Made by a program: the position numbers and the translations under genes
DNA from: Actinoplanes sp. SE50/110
Lineage (GTDB): Bacteria > Actinomycetota > Actinomycetes > Mycobacteriales > Micromonosporaceae
Length of the DNA stretch: 64,000 nt
Reading direction: 5' to 3'
Assembly: GCF_900119315.1 (NCBI RefSeq)
Contig: NZ_LT827010.1
Location: forward strand, 503,501 to 567,500
Part shown: piece by piece, positions 50,473-60,470 of the stretch
Layout: each line of letters starts with the position of its first letter
How positions within the stretch are numbered: the stretch's first letter is position 1
Notes under the pieces: generated by a model
The model's database searches: none
Told to the model about the DNA's origin: nothing
Seen by the model: the letters and a program-made list of their open reading frames with translations, nothing else

Positions 50473-52353
50473 ATGAAGAGAATCTGGGCGGCCGCCATTG
50501 TGGTCGCGCTCGGTGCGGCCGGCACCGCGACCACCTCTGCGCAGGCCGCTCTGCCGCACGGCGCGCCGAATGGCGGGCAGGCGGCTTCGCCTGATGGCGT
50601 GGCGGGAAACAAGCAGGTGACCTCGTCGGGCGGCGCTGCGAGCGGCGGGTCGGCTGCTTCGTCGGGCGGCGCTGCGAGCGGCGGGTCGGCTGCTTCGCCG
50701 GGTGGTGCTGCGAGCGGCGGGTCGGCTGCTTCGCCGGGTGGTGCTGCGAGCGGCGGGTCGGCTGCTTCGCTGGGCGGCGCTGTAGGCGATGGAACTGCGG
50801 CGCAGCCAGGCGGCGCTGCGGGTGGTGGGGTGGCGGGTCTGCGGCGGGGGACGCCGAACTACACACCGACCGCGATTGTCTGGAATGCCTGTACGGAGTT
50901 GTCGCTGAAGGCTCAAGGAGCCGAATGCGGCATGGTCAGCGTGCCGATGGATTACGACAATCCGGGCGGGACCAAGATCGAGCTGGCGGTGGCCCGGGTC
51001 AAGCACACCGTTCCGGCCGCTCAGTATCAAGGGGTGATGCTGGTCAACCCGGGCGGCCCGGGGGGTGCGGGGCGGGGCATGGCGACGCTCGGCGCGAAGG
51101 TGCCCAACGACGTCGGGGACGCCTACGACTGGATCGGGTTCGATCCGCGCGGCGTGGGGGCCAGCAAGCCGAAGCTGACCTGTGACAGTGCCTATGCCGG
51201 CTATCGCCGGCCGGCCTACGTGCCGGTGACCGCGGCGCTGGAGGACTCCTGGCATCGGCGGGCCACGAAGTATGCCGCGGACTGCGCCAAGGCGGGCGGG
51301 CCGCTGCTGGATCACATGCGCACCGAGGACTCGGTGCGGGACATGGACAGCATCCGTAAAGCGCTCGGCGCCGACAAAATCAACTTCTACGGCTTCTCGT
51401 ACGGGACCTATCTGGGCCAGGTTTACGCCACCCAGTTCCCGGACCGGGTGCGCCGGATGGTCCTGGACGGGAACGTCAACCCGACCCGAGTCTGGTACCA
51501 GTCGAACATCGACCAGGACATCGCCTTCGACCGGAACATCAAGATCTACTTCGGGTGGCTGGCGAAGAACGACAAGTCCTACCACCTGGGGCGGACCGCC
51601 AAGGACGTCGAGGCGCTGTATTACCGGCAGCTCGCCGAGCTGACCAGGAAACCGGCCGGCGGGGTGATCGGGCCGGCCGAACTGACCGACATCTTCCTGC
51701 AGCCGGGCTACTACATCTTCGGCTGGGAGTCGGTGGGACGCGCCTTCTCCAACTGGGTCGTCAAGAAGGATCCGGCCGGACTGAAGAAGCTCTACGACGA
51801 CAACAACCCCCAGACGGCGGGCGCCGACAACAACTACGCGGTCTACCTGGCCGTGCAGTGCACCGACGCGCCGTGGCCGGCGAAGTGGGCGGACTGGTCC
51901 CAGGACAACTGGAAGGTGTACCACCAGGCGCCGTTCGAGACCTGGGGCAACGCCTGGTACAACGCGCCGTGCCGGCACTGGGCGGCGAAACCGGACCGGC
52001 CGGTGCGGGTGGACGGCAGCAAGGCCCCGCCGATTCTGCTGCTCAGCGAGACGCTGGACGCGGCCACCCCGTACACGGGAAGTCTGGAGGTTCGACGGAT
52101 CTTCCCCCGGTCCGTGCTGGTCGAGGGCGTGAACGGGACGACGCACGCCGGGTCGCTGTTCGGTGACTCGTGTGTCGACGACACGGTCGCCGCCTATCTG
52201 GGCACCGGGGCGCTGCCGGCCCGGGTGTCCGGCAACCACTCGGACAAGCAGTGCAAGCCGCTGCAGCCGCCGACGCCGGGCAAGCCGCCGTTGCAGCGCT
52301 CCGGGCAGCTGTCGGACCGCCTCCGGCTCCAGCAGCTGATCAACAGGCGGTAG
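50473..52353 (+). CDS. Secreted S33 alpha/beta-hydrolase, tripeptidyl aminopeptidase type
   Basis: A 626-residue exported hydrolase. Signal peptide 1-27 (ending SAQAA). A Gly/Ala/Ser linker at about 50-110 contains four perfect 12-residue repeats (GGAASGGSAASP-like). The alpha/beta-hydrolase core has the oxyanion phrase VNPGGPGGAG, nucleophile Ser309 in GFSYGTYLGQ, and a TAP-like C-terminal domain with Asp in SETLDAATPY and His in NGTTHAGS. It should remove N-terminal tri- or dipeptides outside the cell, as the Streptomyces Slp/Tap enzymes do. No neighbour suggests a specific substrate. Confidence 0.91.
   Translation: MKRIWAAAIVVALGAAGTATTSAQAALPHGAPNGGQAASPDGVAGNKQVTSSGGAASGGSAASSGGAASGGSAASPGGAASGGSAASPGGAASGGSAASLGGAVGDGTAAQPGGAAGGGVAGLRRGTPNYTPTAIVWNACTELSLKAQGAECGMVSVPMDYDNPGGTKIELAVARVKHTVPAAQYQGVMLVNPGGPGGAGRGMATLGAKVPNDVGDAYDWIGFDPRGVGASKPKLTCDSAYAGYRRPAYVPVTAALEDSWHRRATKYAADCAKAGGPLLDHMRTEDSVRDMDSIRKALGADKINFYGFSYGTYLGQVYATQFPDRVRRMVLDGNVNPTRVWYQSNIDQDIAFDRNIKIYFGWLAKNDKSYHLGRTAKDVEALYYRQLAELTRKPAGGVIGPAELTDIFLQPGYYIFGWESVGRAFSNWVVKKDPAGLKKLYDDNNPQTAGADNNYAVYLAVQCTDAPWPAKWADWSQDNWKVYHQAPFETWGNAWYNAPCRHWAAKPDRPVRVDGSKAPPILLLSETLDAATPYTGSLEVRRIFPRSVLVEGVNGTTHAGSLFGDSCVDDTVAAYLGTGALPARVSGNHSDKQCKPLQPPTPGKPPLQRSGQLSDRLRLQQLINRR
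50629..50772 (+). repeat. 36-bp in-frame tandem repeat inside the S33 peptidase gene
   Basis: Four units start at 50629, 50665, 50701 and 50737 and encode the 12-residue Gly/Ala/Ser linker repeat. Nearly identical DNA, not just protein, indicates recent expansion. Confidence 0.88.
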
Positions 52354-52387
52354 GGCGCCGCCGGGGCGTCAGCTATGCTGGGCCACG

Positions 52388-52485
52388 CGAAGGGGAGTAG
52401 CTCCCAATGTCGCGGTCGACATACTGACGTTCCGGCGTCCGGCCGCGCGGCCTTGCGACACTGAGGCGAGCGAGACCTTCGACCA
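52388..52485 (+). ncRNA. yybP-ykoY manganese riboswitch
   Basis: The class signatures are present in order: GCGAAGGGGAGTAGC, then GTCGACATACTGACG, and GGCGAGCGAGACCTTCG. CGAAGG at the 5' end pairs with CCTTCG at the 3' end to close P1. It is followed after about 75 bp by a GDT1-type exporter gene, the commonest gene under this Mn(II)-sensing riboswitch, which turns exporters on when manganese is high. Confidence 0.93.
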
Positions 52486-52561
52486 GGCTGTCCATCACCA
52501 GGCGGCCGGGTCGAGGTCGTCCTGCGCCCAACACCCGGTCGTGTGCTCACCGGGAGTTCTC

Positions 52562-53149
52562 ATGTCAGGTTTCGCCGCCGCGCTGGGTCTCAGTTTCGCG
52601 GTCATCTTCGTCGCCGAGCTCGGCGACAAGTCACAGCTCATGGCGATGACCTTCGCCACCCGTTTCCGGCCGTTGCCGGTGCTGATCGGGATCACCGTGG
52701 CCACCGCCCTGGTCCACCTGGTCTCGGTCGGCATCGGCTACGGTCTCGGCGCGGCCCTGCCCACCCACTGGATCTCGCTGGTGGCGGGTATCGCGTTCCT
52801 CGCGTTCGGCGCCTGGACACTGCGCGGCGACAAGCTCACCGACGAGGAGAAGTCGAAGGCGGAACGCTCGACCGGTTCCGCGATCCTCGCCGTCGGTGGC
52901 GCGTTCTTCCTCGCCGAGCTCGGCGACAAGACGATGCTGGCGACGATCACGCTGGCCACCCAGCACGGCTGGTTCGGCACCTGGGTCGGTTCGACGATCG
53001 GCATGGTGGCCGCGGACGCGCTCGCGATCCTGGTGGGCCGGCTGCTCGGCCGGCACCTGCCGGAGCACATCATCAAGTGGGGCGCCGCGGCACTGTTCGC
53101 TATCTTCGGCATCTGGCTGATCGTCGAGGGTGTCGTCGGCCTTTCATAG
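52562..53149 (+). CDS. GDT1/TMEM165-family (UPF0016) manganese exporter
   Basis: A 195-residue membrane protein with about six helices in two homologous halves. Each half has the family metal motif, FVAELGDKSQLMAM at residues 16-29 and FLAELGDKTMLATI at about 117-130. These proteins export Mn(II) (or exchange Ca/Mn for protons). GGGAG five bases before ATG 52562 fixes the start. The Mn riboswitch in the leader supports the substrate. Cyclase and TPR genes follow with small gaps and may be co-transcribed. Confidence 0.94.
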   Translation: MSGFAAALGLSFAVIFVAELGDKSQLMAMTFATRFRPLPVLIGITVATALVHLVSVGIGYGLGAALPTHWISLVAGIAFLAFGAWTLRGDKLTDEEKSKAERSTGSAILAVGGAFFLAELGDKTMLATITLATQHGWFGTWVGSTIGMVAADALAILVGRLLGRHLPEHIIKWGAAALFAIFGIWLIVEGVVGLS

Positions 53150-53164
53150 GGGAGGGAGCGGCCG

Positions 53165-53860
53165 ATGGTTCGGTTCGTCGAGCTCAGCCACGTGATCCGG
53201 GACGGCATGGTCACCTATCCGGGCCTGCCCGCCCCGCGGTACGCCGAGCACCTGAGTCGCGTCGAGTCCCGGGACCGGTACGCGCCGGGCACCGAGTTCG
53301 CCATCGACCGGATCACCATGGTCGGCAACACCGGGACGTATCTGGACAGCCCCTTCCACCGGTACGCCGACGGCACCGACCTGGCCGGCCTGCCCCTGGA
53401 GCGGCTGGCCGGCCTGCCCACGGTCGTGGTGCGCGCGGCCGGCGGCCCGGCGCGCGGGATCACCGCCGCCCAGGTGGCCGGCCTGCCGGTGGCCGGTCAC
53501 GCGGTGCTGCTGCACACCGGCGGCGACCGGCACTGGGCCACCCGGGACTACGCGGTCGACGCGCCCTATCTGACCGGGGAGGCCGCGCGGGCCCTGGTCG
53601 ACGGCGGCGCGGTGCTGGTCGGCATCGACGCGGTCAACATCGACGACATCTCCGCCGAGGCCCGCGGCGAACGCCCGGCGCACAGCCTGCTGCTGGCCGC
53701 CGGGATCCCGATCGTCGAACACCTGACCAACCTGGCGGCCCTGCCGGTGCACGGCGCCCAGTTCACCGCGGTGCCGCCCCGGCTGGCCGGCTTCGGCACG
53801 TTCCCGGTCCGCGCGTTCGCCACCGTCCCGATCGTGCCCGGGCCGCGGGAGCAGGGGTGA
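53165..53860 (+). CDS. Cyclase family protein (kynurenine formamidase fold)
   Basis: A 231-residue protein of PF04199. Family features are LSHVIRDGMVTYPGLPAP at the N-terminus, GNTGTYLDSPFHRYADGTDL as the metal-site region and the C-terminal EHLTNLAALP. In the usual HxGTHxDxPxH motif the first two histidines read Asn and Tyr here (NTGTYLDSPFH), while Asp and the last His are kept. That may reduce or change zinc binding. It starts 16 bp after the Mn exporter and overlaps the TPR gene (GTGA). Confidence 0.85.
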   Translation: MVRFVELSHVIRDGMVTYPGLPAPRYAEHLSRVESRDRYAPGTEFAIDRITMVGNTGTYLDSPFHRYADGTDLAGLPLERLAGLPTVVVRAAGGPARGITAAQVAGLPVAGHAVLLHTGGDRHWATRDYAVDAPYLTGEAARALVDGGAVLVGIDAVNIDDISAEARGERPAHSLLLAAGIPIVEHLTNLAALPVHGAQFTAVPPRLAGFGTFPVRAFATVPIVPGPREQG

Positions 53861-54897
53861 CCACCGCCCAGCCGATCGCGATGGCCCGCCTGCAGTTGCA
53901 GCGGGGCGAGGCGCAAGCGGCCGCCGAACTGCTGGGGCCGGTGCTGGCCGCCGAACCCGACCACGTGACCGCGCTGGTCCTGATGACCCACGCGCAGCTC
54001 GCGCTGGAGAAACCGGACCTGGCGCACGAGGTCGCGGCCCGGGCGGTGCGGTACGCGCCCGGTTCGGCGGAGGCGCTGACCGCGCTCAGCCGCACCCTGA
54101 CCGCGCTGGGGCGGCACGACGAGGCGATCGCGACGGCGCAGGCGGCGACGGCTCGGCAGCCGGAGAACCCGTACCGGCACAACCGGCTCGCCTGGGCGCT
54201 GCTCGAACAGGGTCTGCGGCCGGTCGAGGCGGAACACGCCGCCCGCGAGGCGGTGCGGCTCGACCCGGACGAGGCGGACTTCCGGATCACGTACGCCATG
54301 GTCATGAAGCAGTTGAATCTGCCGGAGCGCGCGCGGGAGGCGTTGCGGGACGCGTTGCGGATCGCGCCGGACAATGCGATCGCCCGGCACGAACTGGCCG
54401 CTTTCGACGTGGTGCACCGCAACCCGTTCGCGCTGCGCCGGCTGGCCCGCGGGGTGACCGGGCTGGTGGCGGCACTGCGGGCGGATCCGCGTCAGGAGGC
54501 GAGCCGGCATCTGCTGGACGCCGCGCTGCGACAGTTCCTGACGTACGCGGCGGTCATGATGGGGGTGTTCGCCTACCTCGGGTGGCGCGTGGCGGGGGAG
54601 TCCGCCCCGTGGGCCCGGGTGCTCGCCGGCGCGGCTTTCCTGGTGCCCGCGGCGTACGCGAGCTATTTCGTCGCCCGGCTGGACCGGGTGCTGAAAACGT
54701 ACCTCCGGGAGGTCGTCAATCGGCATCGGGCCGCGAGCGTCGCCGCGGCCGTGACCCTCGCCCTGCTGCTCACCGCGACCGTCGCGCCGGCCGCCTGGCT
54801 GCCGGCCCTGCTCGGCCTCGCCTGCCTCGCCGGTTTCATCGTCCGGCTGTTGAGCCTGACCGTTAACTTAAGAAATCGTCGCCGCCCGCCGAAGTGA
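53857..54897 (+). CDS. TPR protein with C-terminal membrane domain
   Basis: A 346-residue protein. Residues 1-190 are about five tetratricopeptide repeats (for example ALVLMTHAQLALEKPDLA and RHNRLAWALLEQGLRPVEA), and about 230-340 hold four hydrophobic helices. So a cytoplasmic protein-binding face is tied to the membrane. The GTG overlaps the cyclase TGA. Function unknown; the downstream TPR paralogue suggests a pair. Confidence 0.82.
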   Translation: MTTAQPIAMARLQLQRGEAQAAAELLGPVLAAEPDHVTALVLMTHAQLALEKPDLAHEVAARAVRYAPGSAEALTALSRTLTALGRHDEAIATAQAATARQPENPYRHNRLAWALLEQGLRPVEAEHAAREAVRLDPDEADFRITYAMVMKQLNLPERAREALRDALRIAPDNAIARHELAAFDVVHRNPFALRRLARGVTGLVAALRADPRQEASRHLLDAALRQFLTYAAVMMGVFAYLGWRVAGESAPWARVLAGAAFLVPAAYASYFVARLDRVLKTYLREVVNRHRAASVAAAVTLALLLTATVAPAAWLPALLGLACLAGFIVRLLSLTVNLRNRRRPPK

Positions 54898-54937
54898 GCC
54901 TTGTGAGCCCCGTCCCCTGGCTACCCGGAGCGGCCCG

Positions 54938-55651
54938 ATGACCGACCTGGCACCAACCGCACCACCCCCGTATCCCGGGGCCGCCGAGCGTCCGTTCGCC
55001 GACCCGGCCGACCCGGCGATCGCCCGGGCCGCCGCACTGTTCGAGAACATGCAGCCGGCCGAGGCCGCCGCGGCGCTGGAACCGGTGCTCGCGGCCAATC
55101 CGGAGTCACCCGCCGGATGGATCCTGATGGCCCGCATCCGGCTGGCCCTCGACCAGGTGGAACCGGCGTTCGCCGCCGCGCACCGGGCGATCGAGCAGGC
55201 GCCCGAGGATCCGCGTCCGCTGGCCATCGCCAGCCGCGCCCTGACCCTGCAGGGCAAGCACGACGAGGCGATGTCGATGGCGTACCGCGCGGTCATCGTC
55301 GAACCCAAGAACCCCCTCTGGCACGACCGGGTGGCGTGGGCGCTGCTCGCCGCGGACCGGCAGCTGGCCGACGCGGAACAGGCGGCGCGTACGGCGATCG
55401 GGCTGGACCCGAACGAAGCCCACTACTACTTCACGCACGGGGTGGCGCTGGCCGCGTTGGGGCACGTGGACCAGGCCCGGCAGGCGTTGACCACCTCGCT
55501 GCGGCTGGAACCGAACAATCCGGTGGCCCGCCAGCGCCTGGACATCCTGAACGGCGACGCGGCCCCGGTGGTGGAGAAGAAGAAGCGTGGCTGGAAACTC
55601 TTCGGCCGCAAGGGCGACTCCGTGCCGATCCGCCCGGAGGAACGCACCTGA
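54938..55651 (+). CDS. Soluble TPR protein
   Basis: A 237-residue protein with about four TPRs at 30-205 (ARAAALFENMQPAEAAAALE, DEAMSMAYRAVIVEPKNPLW, HYYFTHGVALAALGHVDQA). It resembles the preceding gene's TPR part but lacks the membrane helices. The last 30 residues are Lys/Arg-rich (EKKKRGWKLFGRKGD). Its gene is 40 bp downstream, so the two are probably co-expressed. Function unknown. Confidence 0.82.
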   Translation: MTDLAPTAPPPYPGAAERPFADPADPAIARAAALFENMQPAEAAAALEPVLAANPESPAGWILMARIRLALDQVEPAFAAAHRAIEQAPEDPRPLAIASRALTLQGKHDEAMSMAYRAVIVEPKNPLWHDRVAWALLAADRQLADAEQAARTAIGLDPNEAHYYFTHGVALAALGHVDQARQALTTSLRLEPNNPVARQRLDILNGDAAPVVEKKKRGWKLFGRKGDSVPIRPEERT

Positions 55652-55660
55652 CCCGGCATG

Positions 55661-55697
55661 CGACGACGGCACCTCCCGGTGGGAGGTGCCGTCGTCG
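55661..55697. terminator. Bidirectional terminator hairpin
   Basis: CGACGACGGCACCTCCC and GGGAGGTGCCGTCGTCG form a perfect 17-bp stem around GGT. It sits between the convergent TPR and MFS genes. Flanking T-runs are weak, but position and stem length are convincing. Confidence 0.85.
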
Positions 55698-55705
55698 TGG
55701 GGAGG

Positions 55706-57505
55706 TCAGTCCCGGGTCGCGGGGTCTTCCCGCGGTTCCGGCATCCGGGTCGCCGGCTGGAGCGGCTGGGCTTCGGCGAGTTCAGCGCTGAGTTCGGCCT
55801 CGTGCGCCACCAGGTCGGGGCCGTCGGCGGCGCCGTCGGTGGGCAGGCTCGATTCGGGCTGAGGGCGGATCAGCGAGGCCAGCGCGCCGAGCACGGCCAT
55901 GCCGATCGCCATCCAGAAGACGACGACCAGGCCGTCGTGGAAGGGGTCGGCGATCAGCCGGGGGAAGAATTCCAGGCCGGTCAGGTTCTGCGCGTTGCCG
56001 GCCGGGAGCGCGGCCAGGGTCTGCGGGCCGAGGAGTTCGGCGATCGGGTTGTAGCCGAGGAACGCCGCGAACAGGGTGCCGACCGGGGGCAGGCCGGCGG
56101 CCCGGGTCGCGACGTCGGCCGGAACGCCCTGGGCGGTCAGCCCGGCGTGCAGGCTGGCCGGCAGGGAGTCGGCGAGCCCGGCCACCATCAGCGAGAAGAA
56201 CACGCCGATGGAGAGCACCTGCCCGGCGTTCATGAAGGTGGCCCGCATCCCGGAGGCGGCGCCGCGCATGTTGGCCGGGACCGTGGACATCAGCAGCGAC
56301 GTGTTGGGTGCGGAGAACAGGCCGCCGCCCAGGCCGTTGATGAAGATCAGCAGGGCGAAGACCGGGTAGCTGAAGTCGCCGGGGATGAGCAGCAGACCGG
56401 CGAAGGACGCGGCCATCACGAGCAGGCCGCCCGCGGCGAACGGGCGGGCGCCGTACCGGTCGGAGAGGAAACCGGAGAGCGGGCCGGCGGCCAGGAAGCC
56501 GATGGTCATCGGGACCAGGAAGATGCCGGCCCAGAGCGGGGTGCGCTCGTAGTCGTAGCCGTGCAGCGGCAGCCAGATGCCCTGCAGCCAGATGATCAGC
56601 ATGAACTGCAGGCCGCCGCGGGCGACGCTGGCCAGCAGGTTGGCGACGTTGCCGCCGGTGAAGGCGGCGTTGCGGAACAGCTTGAGGGGGAACATCGGTT
56701 CGGCGACCCGGGTCTCGATGATCCCGAAGATGATCAGCACGACGGCGCCGCCGATCAGGCCGGTGAGCACCCACGGGTTGGTCCAGCCCTGGGTGTGCCC
56801 GCCGTAGGGCTGGATGCCGTAGGTGATGCCGACCAGGACCGCGGTGAGGCCGATCGCGAAGGTGGCGTTGCCCCACCAGTCGATGGTGGCGTGCCGGCGG
56901 ACCCCGGTGTCGTGCAGCGACCGGTACGCCCAGATCGCGCCGATCACGCCGAGCGGGATGTTCACCCAGAAGACCGAGCGCCAGTCCCATTCGGCGAGCA
57001 CGCCGCCGGCGACCAGGCCGATGAACGAGCCGGCCAGCGCCGAGACGATGTTGACGCCGAGCGCCATGCCGCGCTGCCGGGGCGGGAAGGCGTCGGTGAT
57101 GATCGCCGCCGAGTTGGCCATCAGCATCGCGCCGCCGATCGCCTGCAGCACCCGCCAGCCGATCAGCCAGATTGCGCCGCCGCTGCCGGTGAACGGGTCG
57201 ATCGACAGGATGATCGAGACGACCGCGAAGATCGCGAAGCCGGCGTTGTAGATCTTCACCCGGCCGTACATGTCGCCGAGCCGGCCGAGGGTGACCACCA
57301 GGACCGCGGTGACCAGCATGTAGCCCATCAGCATCCACAGCAGGTAGCTGACGTTGCCCGGAGCCAGCGGGTTGATCTTGATGCCCTTGAAGATGGCGGG
57401 CAGCGAGATCAGCACGATCGACGAGTTGATCGTCGCGAGCAGGTTGCCGAGGGTGGTGTTGGAGAGCGCGACCCACTTGTAGCGCGGATGGTCGACGGGG
57501 AGCAT
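55706..57505 (-). CDS. DHA2-family MFS transporter
   Basis: A 599-residue exporter with 14 predicted helices. [24 protein letters not shown] is the first helix, [17 protein letters not shown] motif A and [20 protein letters not shown] the mid phrase. A 60-residue acidic tail follows the last helix. AAGGA eight bases before ATG 57505 supports a start just four bases after the MarR stop, so regulator and exporter share a transcript. Confidence 0.9.
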   Translation of the reverse strand: MLPVDHPRYKWVALSNTTLGNLLATINSSIVLISLPAIFKGIKINPLAPGNVSYLLWMLMGYMLVTAVLVVTLGRLGDMYGRVKIYNAGFAIFAVVSIILSIDPFTGSGGAIWLIGWRVLQAIGGAMLMANSAAIITDAFPPRQRGMALGVNIVSALAGSFIGLVAGGVLAEWDWRSVFWVNIPLGVIGAIWAYRSLHDTGVRRHATIDWWGNATFAIGLTAVLVGITYGIQPYGGHTQGWTNPWVLTGLIGGAVVLIIFGIIETRVAEPMFPLKLFRNAAFTGGNVANLLASVARGGLQFMLIIWLQGIWLPLHGYDYERTPLWAGIFLVPMTIGFLAAGPLSGFLSDRYGARPFAAGGLLVMAASFAGLLLIPGDFSYPVFALLIFINGLGGGLFSAPNTSLLMSTVPANMRGAASGMRATFMNAGQVLSIGVFFSLMVAGLADSLPASLHAGLTAQGVPADVATRAAGLPPVGTLFAAFLGYNPIAELLGPQTLAALPAGNAQNLTGLEFFPRLIADPFHDGLVVVFWMAIGMAVLGALASLIRPQPESSLPTDGAADGPDLVAHEAELSAELAEAQPLQPATRMPEPREDPATRD

Positions 57506-57509
57506 GCGT

Positions 57510-57941
57510 TCAGTCCTTCGTGAGCAGGTCATTCAGCCGGCCGAGGGCCGGTAGCGCGGCGGTGATCGCCGCCCGGTCCTCGGCCGTCAGCTGGCGCAGC
57601 AGGTCGGAGAGTGCCTCCGCGCGCCCGGCCCGGCGCCGGGTGACGGCCGCCCGGCCGTCGTCGGTGATGGTCACCACCACCGCCCGGCCGTCCGCCGGGT
57701 CGCTGCGCCGGGTGGCCAGGCCCTCCCGCTCCAGACGGGTGACCAGCTGGGTCATCGCCGGTTGGCTGACGCCCTCCGGCGCGTGCAGCTCGCAGAGCCG
57801 GTGCGGGCCGGAGCGTTCCAGCCGGGCCAGGGTGGAGGCGGCGGTGAGGCTGAGCTCCTCCCGGGGGGTGATCCGGCGGAGACCCGCGTAGAGATGTTCG
57901 AAAGCGGTCGCGATGGCCGCGTCCTCGTCCGGGATGCGCAC
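57510..57941 (-). CDS. MarR family regulator
   Basis: A 143-residue regulator with a winged helix: [62 protein letters not shown] (about 33-95) holds recognition helix and wing with the DxR motif. It precedes and probably represses the MFS gene. I start at GTG 57941 because TATAAA (57948-57953, minus strand) is six bases upstream. A TTG two codons earlier is less likely. Confidence 0.88.
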   Translation of the reverse strand: MRIPDEDAAIATAFEHLYAGLRRITPREELSLTAASTLARLERSGPHRLCELHAPEGVSQPAMTQLVTRLEREGLATRRSDPADGRAVVVTITDDGRAAVTRRRAGRAEALSDLLRQLTAEDRAAITAALPALGRLNDLLTKD

Positions 57942-58034
57942 CGTCAATTTATATCATCCTATTATGGAACAGGCGAGTTCCACTCCGACGCGCGACGGCG
58001 GAATTCCCACGAGGCGCCCGGGAAGCCTGGGACC

Positions 58035-58538
58035 ATGCGAGACATGGACGAGTTCTGGCTCCACCCACGGCTGGGGACGGCAACTCGGGACGGCCGGGCG
58101 CCACGGCACTACCTGCTCGCTCTCCAGCAAGCCATGCACACCCTGGACGCGGATCCGCGCTGGCGGCAGTGGTGGAACCGGAGCGGGATCCGGGGATGCC
58201 AGCTCGGCATCGTCACCGAGGGTCACGACCACCTGCGGCCCAGCGCCGACATCCGGCACGTCGACGACCAGCTGCGGGCCAACTTCACCTGCGCGCTCCC
58301 GTCGACCTGCACCGACCAGGAGCTGATGCGCCGCGCGGTGTCCGAGGTGCGCACCATGTTCGAGGTGATCCGGGCCGCCATGGCGCTGCCCGCGCTGCCC
58401 CCGGACCCGGAGCCGGCGGACCCGCCGAGCGGCTCCGGCGACCTGCCGGTGACCGAACGACCGCTCACCTCGGTGCCCCGCGAACTGGAGCACGAGGGGT
58501 ACCTGACGCTCACCCAGGTACAGAACTTCTTCGGCTGA
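58035..58538 (+). CDS. Hypothetical protein, unrecognised
   Basis: I do not recognise this 167-residue protein. It has no signal peptide or membrane segment, is rich in Trp/Arg at the start (MDEFWLHPRLGT, DADPRWRQWW), has a middle with CQLGIVTEGHDHLRPSADIRHVDDQL, and a Pro-rich stretch (about 117-135). ATG 58035 follows GGAAG. Codon use is typical of the window. It lies 14 bp upstream of the LamG-like gene, and the two may be co-transcribed. Confidence 0.65.
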   Translation: MRDMDEFWLHPRLGTATRDGRAPRHYLLALQQAMHTLDADPRWRQWWNRSGIRGCQLGIVTEGHDHLRPSADIRHVDDQLRANFTCALPSTCTDQELMRRAVSEVRTMFEVIRAAMALPALPPDPEPADPPSGSGDLPVTERPLTSVPRELEHEGYLTLTQVQNFFG

Positions 58539-58552
58539 CCGGGGCTGACGGT

Positions 58553-59203
58553 ATGCTTCCGCCGCCGGTTCCGGTCATGATCGTCCGGTACGACTTCGAC
58601 GCACCGGGCCTCACTCGGGACACCTCCGGCTTCGGCCACACGCTGCGGATCGTCACCGCCCGCGGCGGCCGGATCCGCACCGTGGTCCACGGCACCGGCA
58701 CCGCCCTGGCCTTCCCGGCCCGCTGCGACACCGGCCCCTGCCCGCACGTGGCACTGCAGAGCCCCGGCACCGCGGATCTCAACCCGGGATTGCGGAATCT
58801 GGCGTACGGCGCGGACGTCCTGCTCGCACCCGGACAGACCAGCAAGGGTGAGAACGTCGTGCAGAAGGGCTACTCGAAAACCAGCAGCCAGTACAAACTG
58901 CAGGTGGACGGCATGGCCGGGGCGCCCAGCTGTGTGCTGGTCGACGTCCGGCGCCCCGGCCTGATCCGGATGGTGCGCAGCTCGGTGACCGCCGCCGACG
59001 GCCGCTGGCATGCCGTCCGGTGTGAGCGGGCCGGCAGCCGCTTCGAGATCTATGTGGACGATGTGCTGCGCGGCCGGACCCGGATCCCGGCCGATCTGGA
59101 GGTGGCCAACGACCGGCCGCTGAGCATCGGCGGTAAGGGTGCCTTCCGGGACAACGACCAGTTCAACGGCGTACTCGACAATGTCTGGGTCCGGATCGGC
59201 TAG
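58553..59203 (+). CDS. LamG/concanavalin A-like domain protein
   Basis: A 216-residue protein made mainly of one LamG-type beta-sandwich: VRYDFDAPGLTRDTSGFGHTL, QYKLQVDGMA, DGRWHAVRCERAGSRFEIYVDDVL and FNGVLDNVWVRIG are the usual strands. These domains bind carbohydrate in many extracellular enzymes. Unlike those, no signal peptide is visible with either possible start (58553 or 58577), so it may be cytosolic or exported by another route. Role unknown; the next gene, convergent, encodes a chitinase-like enzyme. Confidence 0.75.
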   Translation: MLPPPVPVMIVRYDFDAPGLTRDTSGFGHTLRIVTARGGRIRTVVHGTGTALAFPARCDTGPCPHVALQSPGTADLNPGLRNLAYGADVLLAPGQTSKGENVVQKGYSKTSSQYKLQVDGMAGAPSCVLVDVRRPGLIRMVRSSVTAADGRWHAVRCERAGSRFEIYVDDVLRGRTRIPADLEVANDRPLSIGGKGAFRDNDQFNGVLDNVWVRIG

Positions 59204-59209
59204 CGACCG

Positions 59210-60394
<1,185 letters not shown>

Positions 60395-60470
60395 CGTCCC
60401 GAAGCTAGCCGAACTCCTCCGAAAGGGTGCGGACACGCGGTCCGTGTCCGGCTGTGAAATCGTCGAGGGC

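Noticed and set aside
49599..50866. Minus-strand frames encoding Glu-Pro-Thr-Pro-Gly-Ala or Arg-Pro-Glu-Pro-Asn repeats
   Set aside because: They are produced by the 18-bp tandem repeat and by antisense of the flanking genes; no ribosome site or conserved part.
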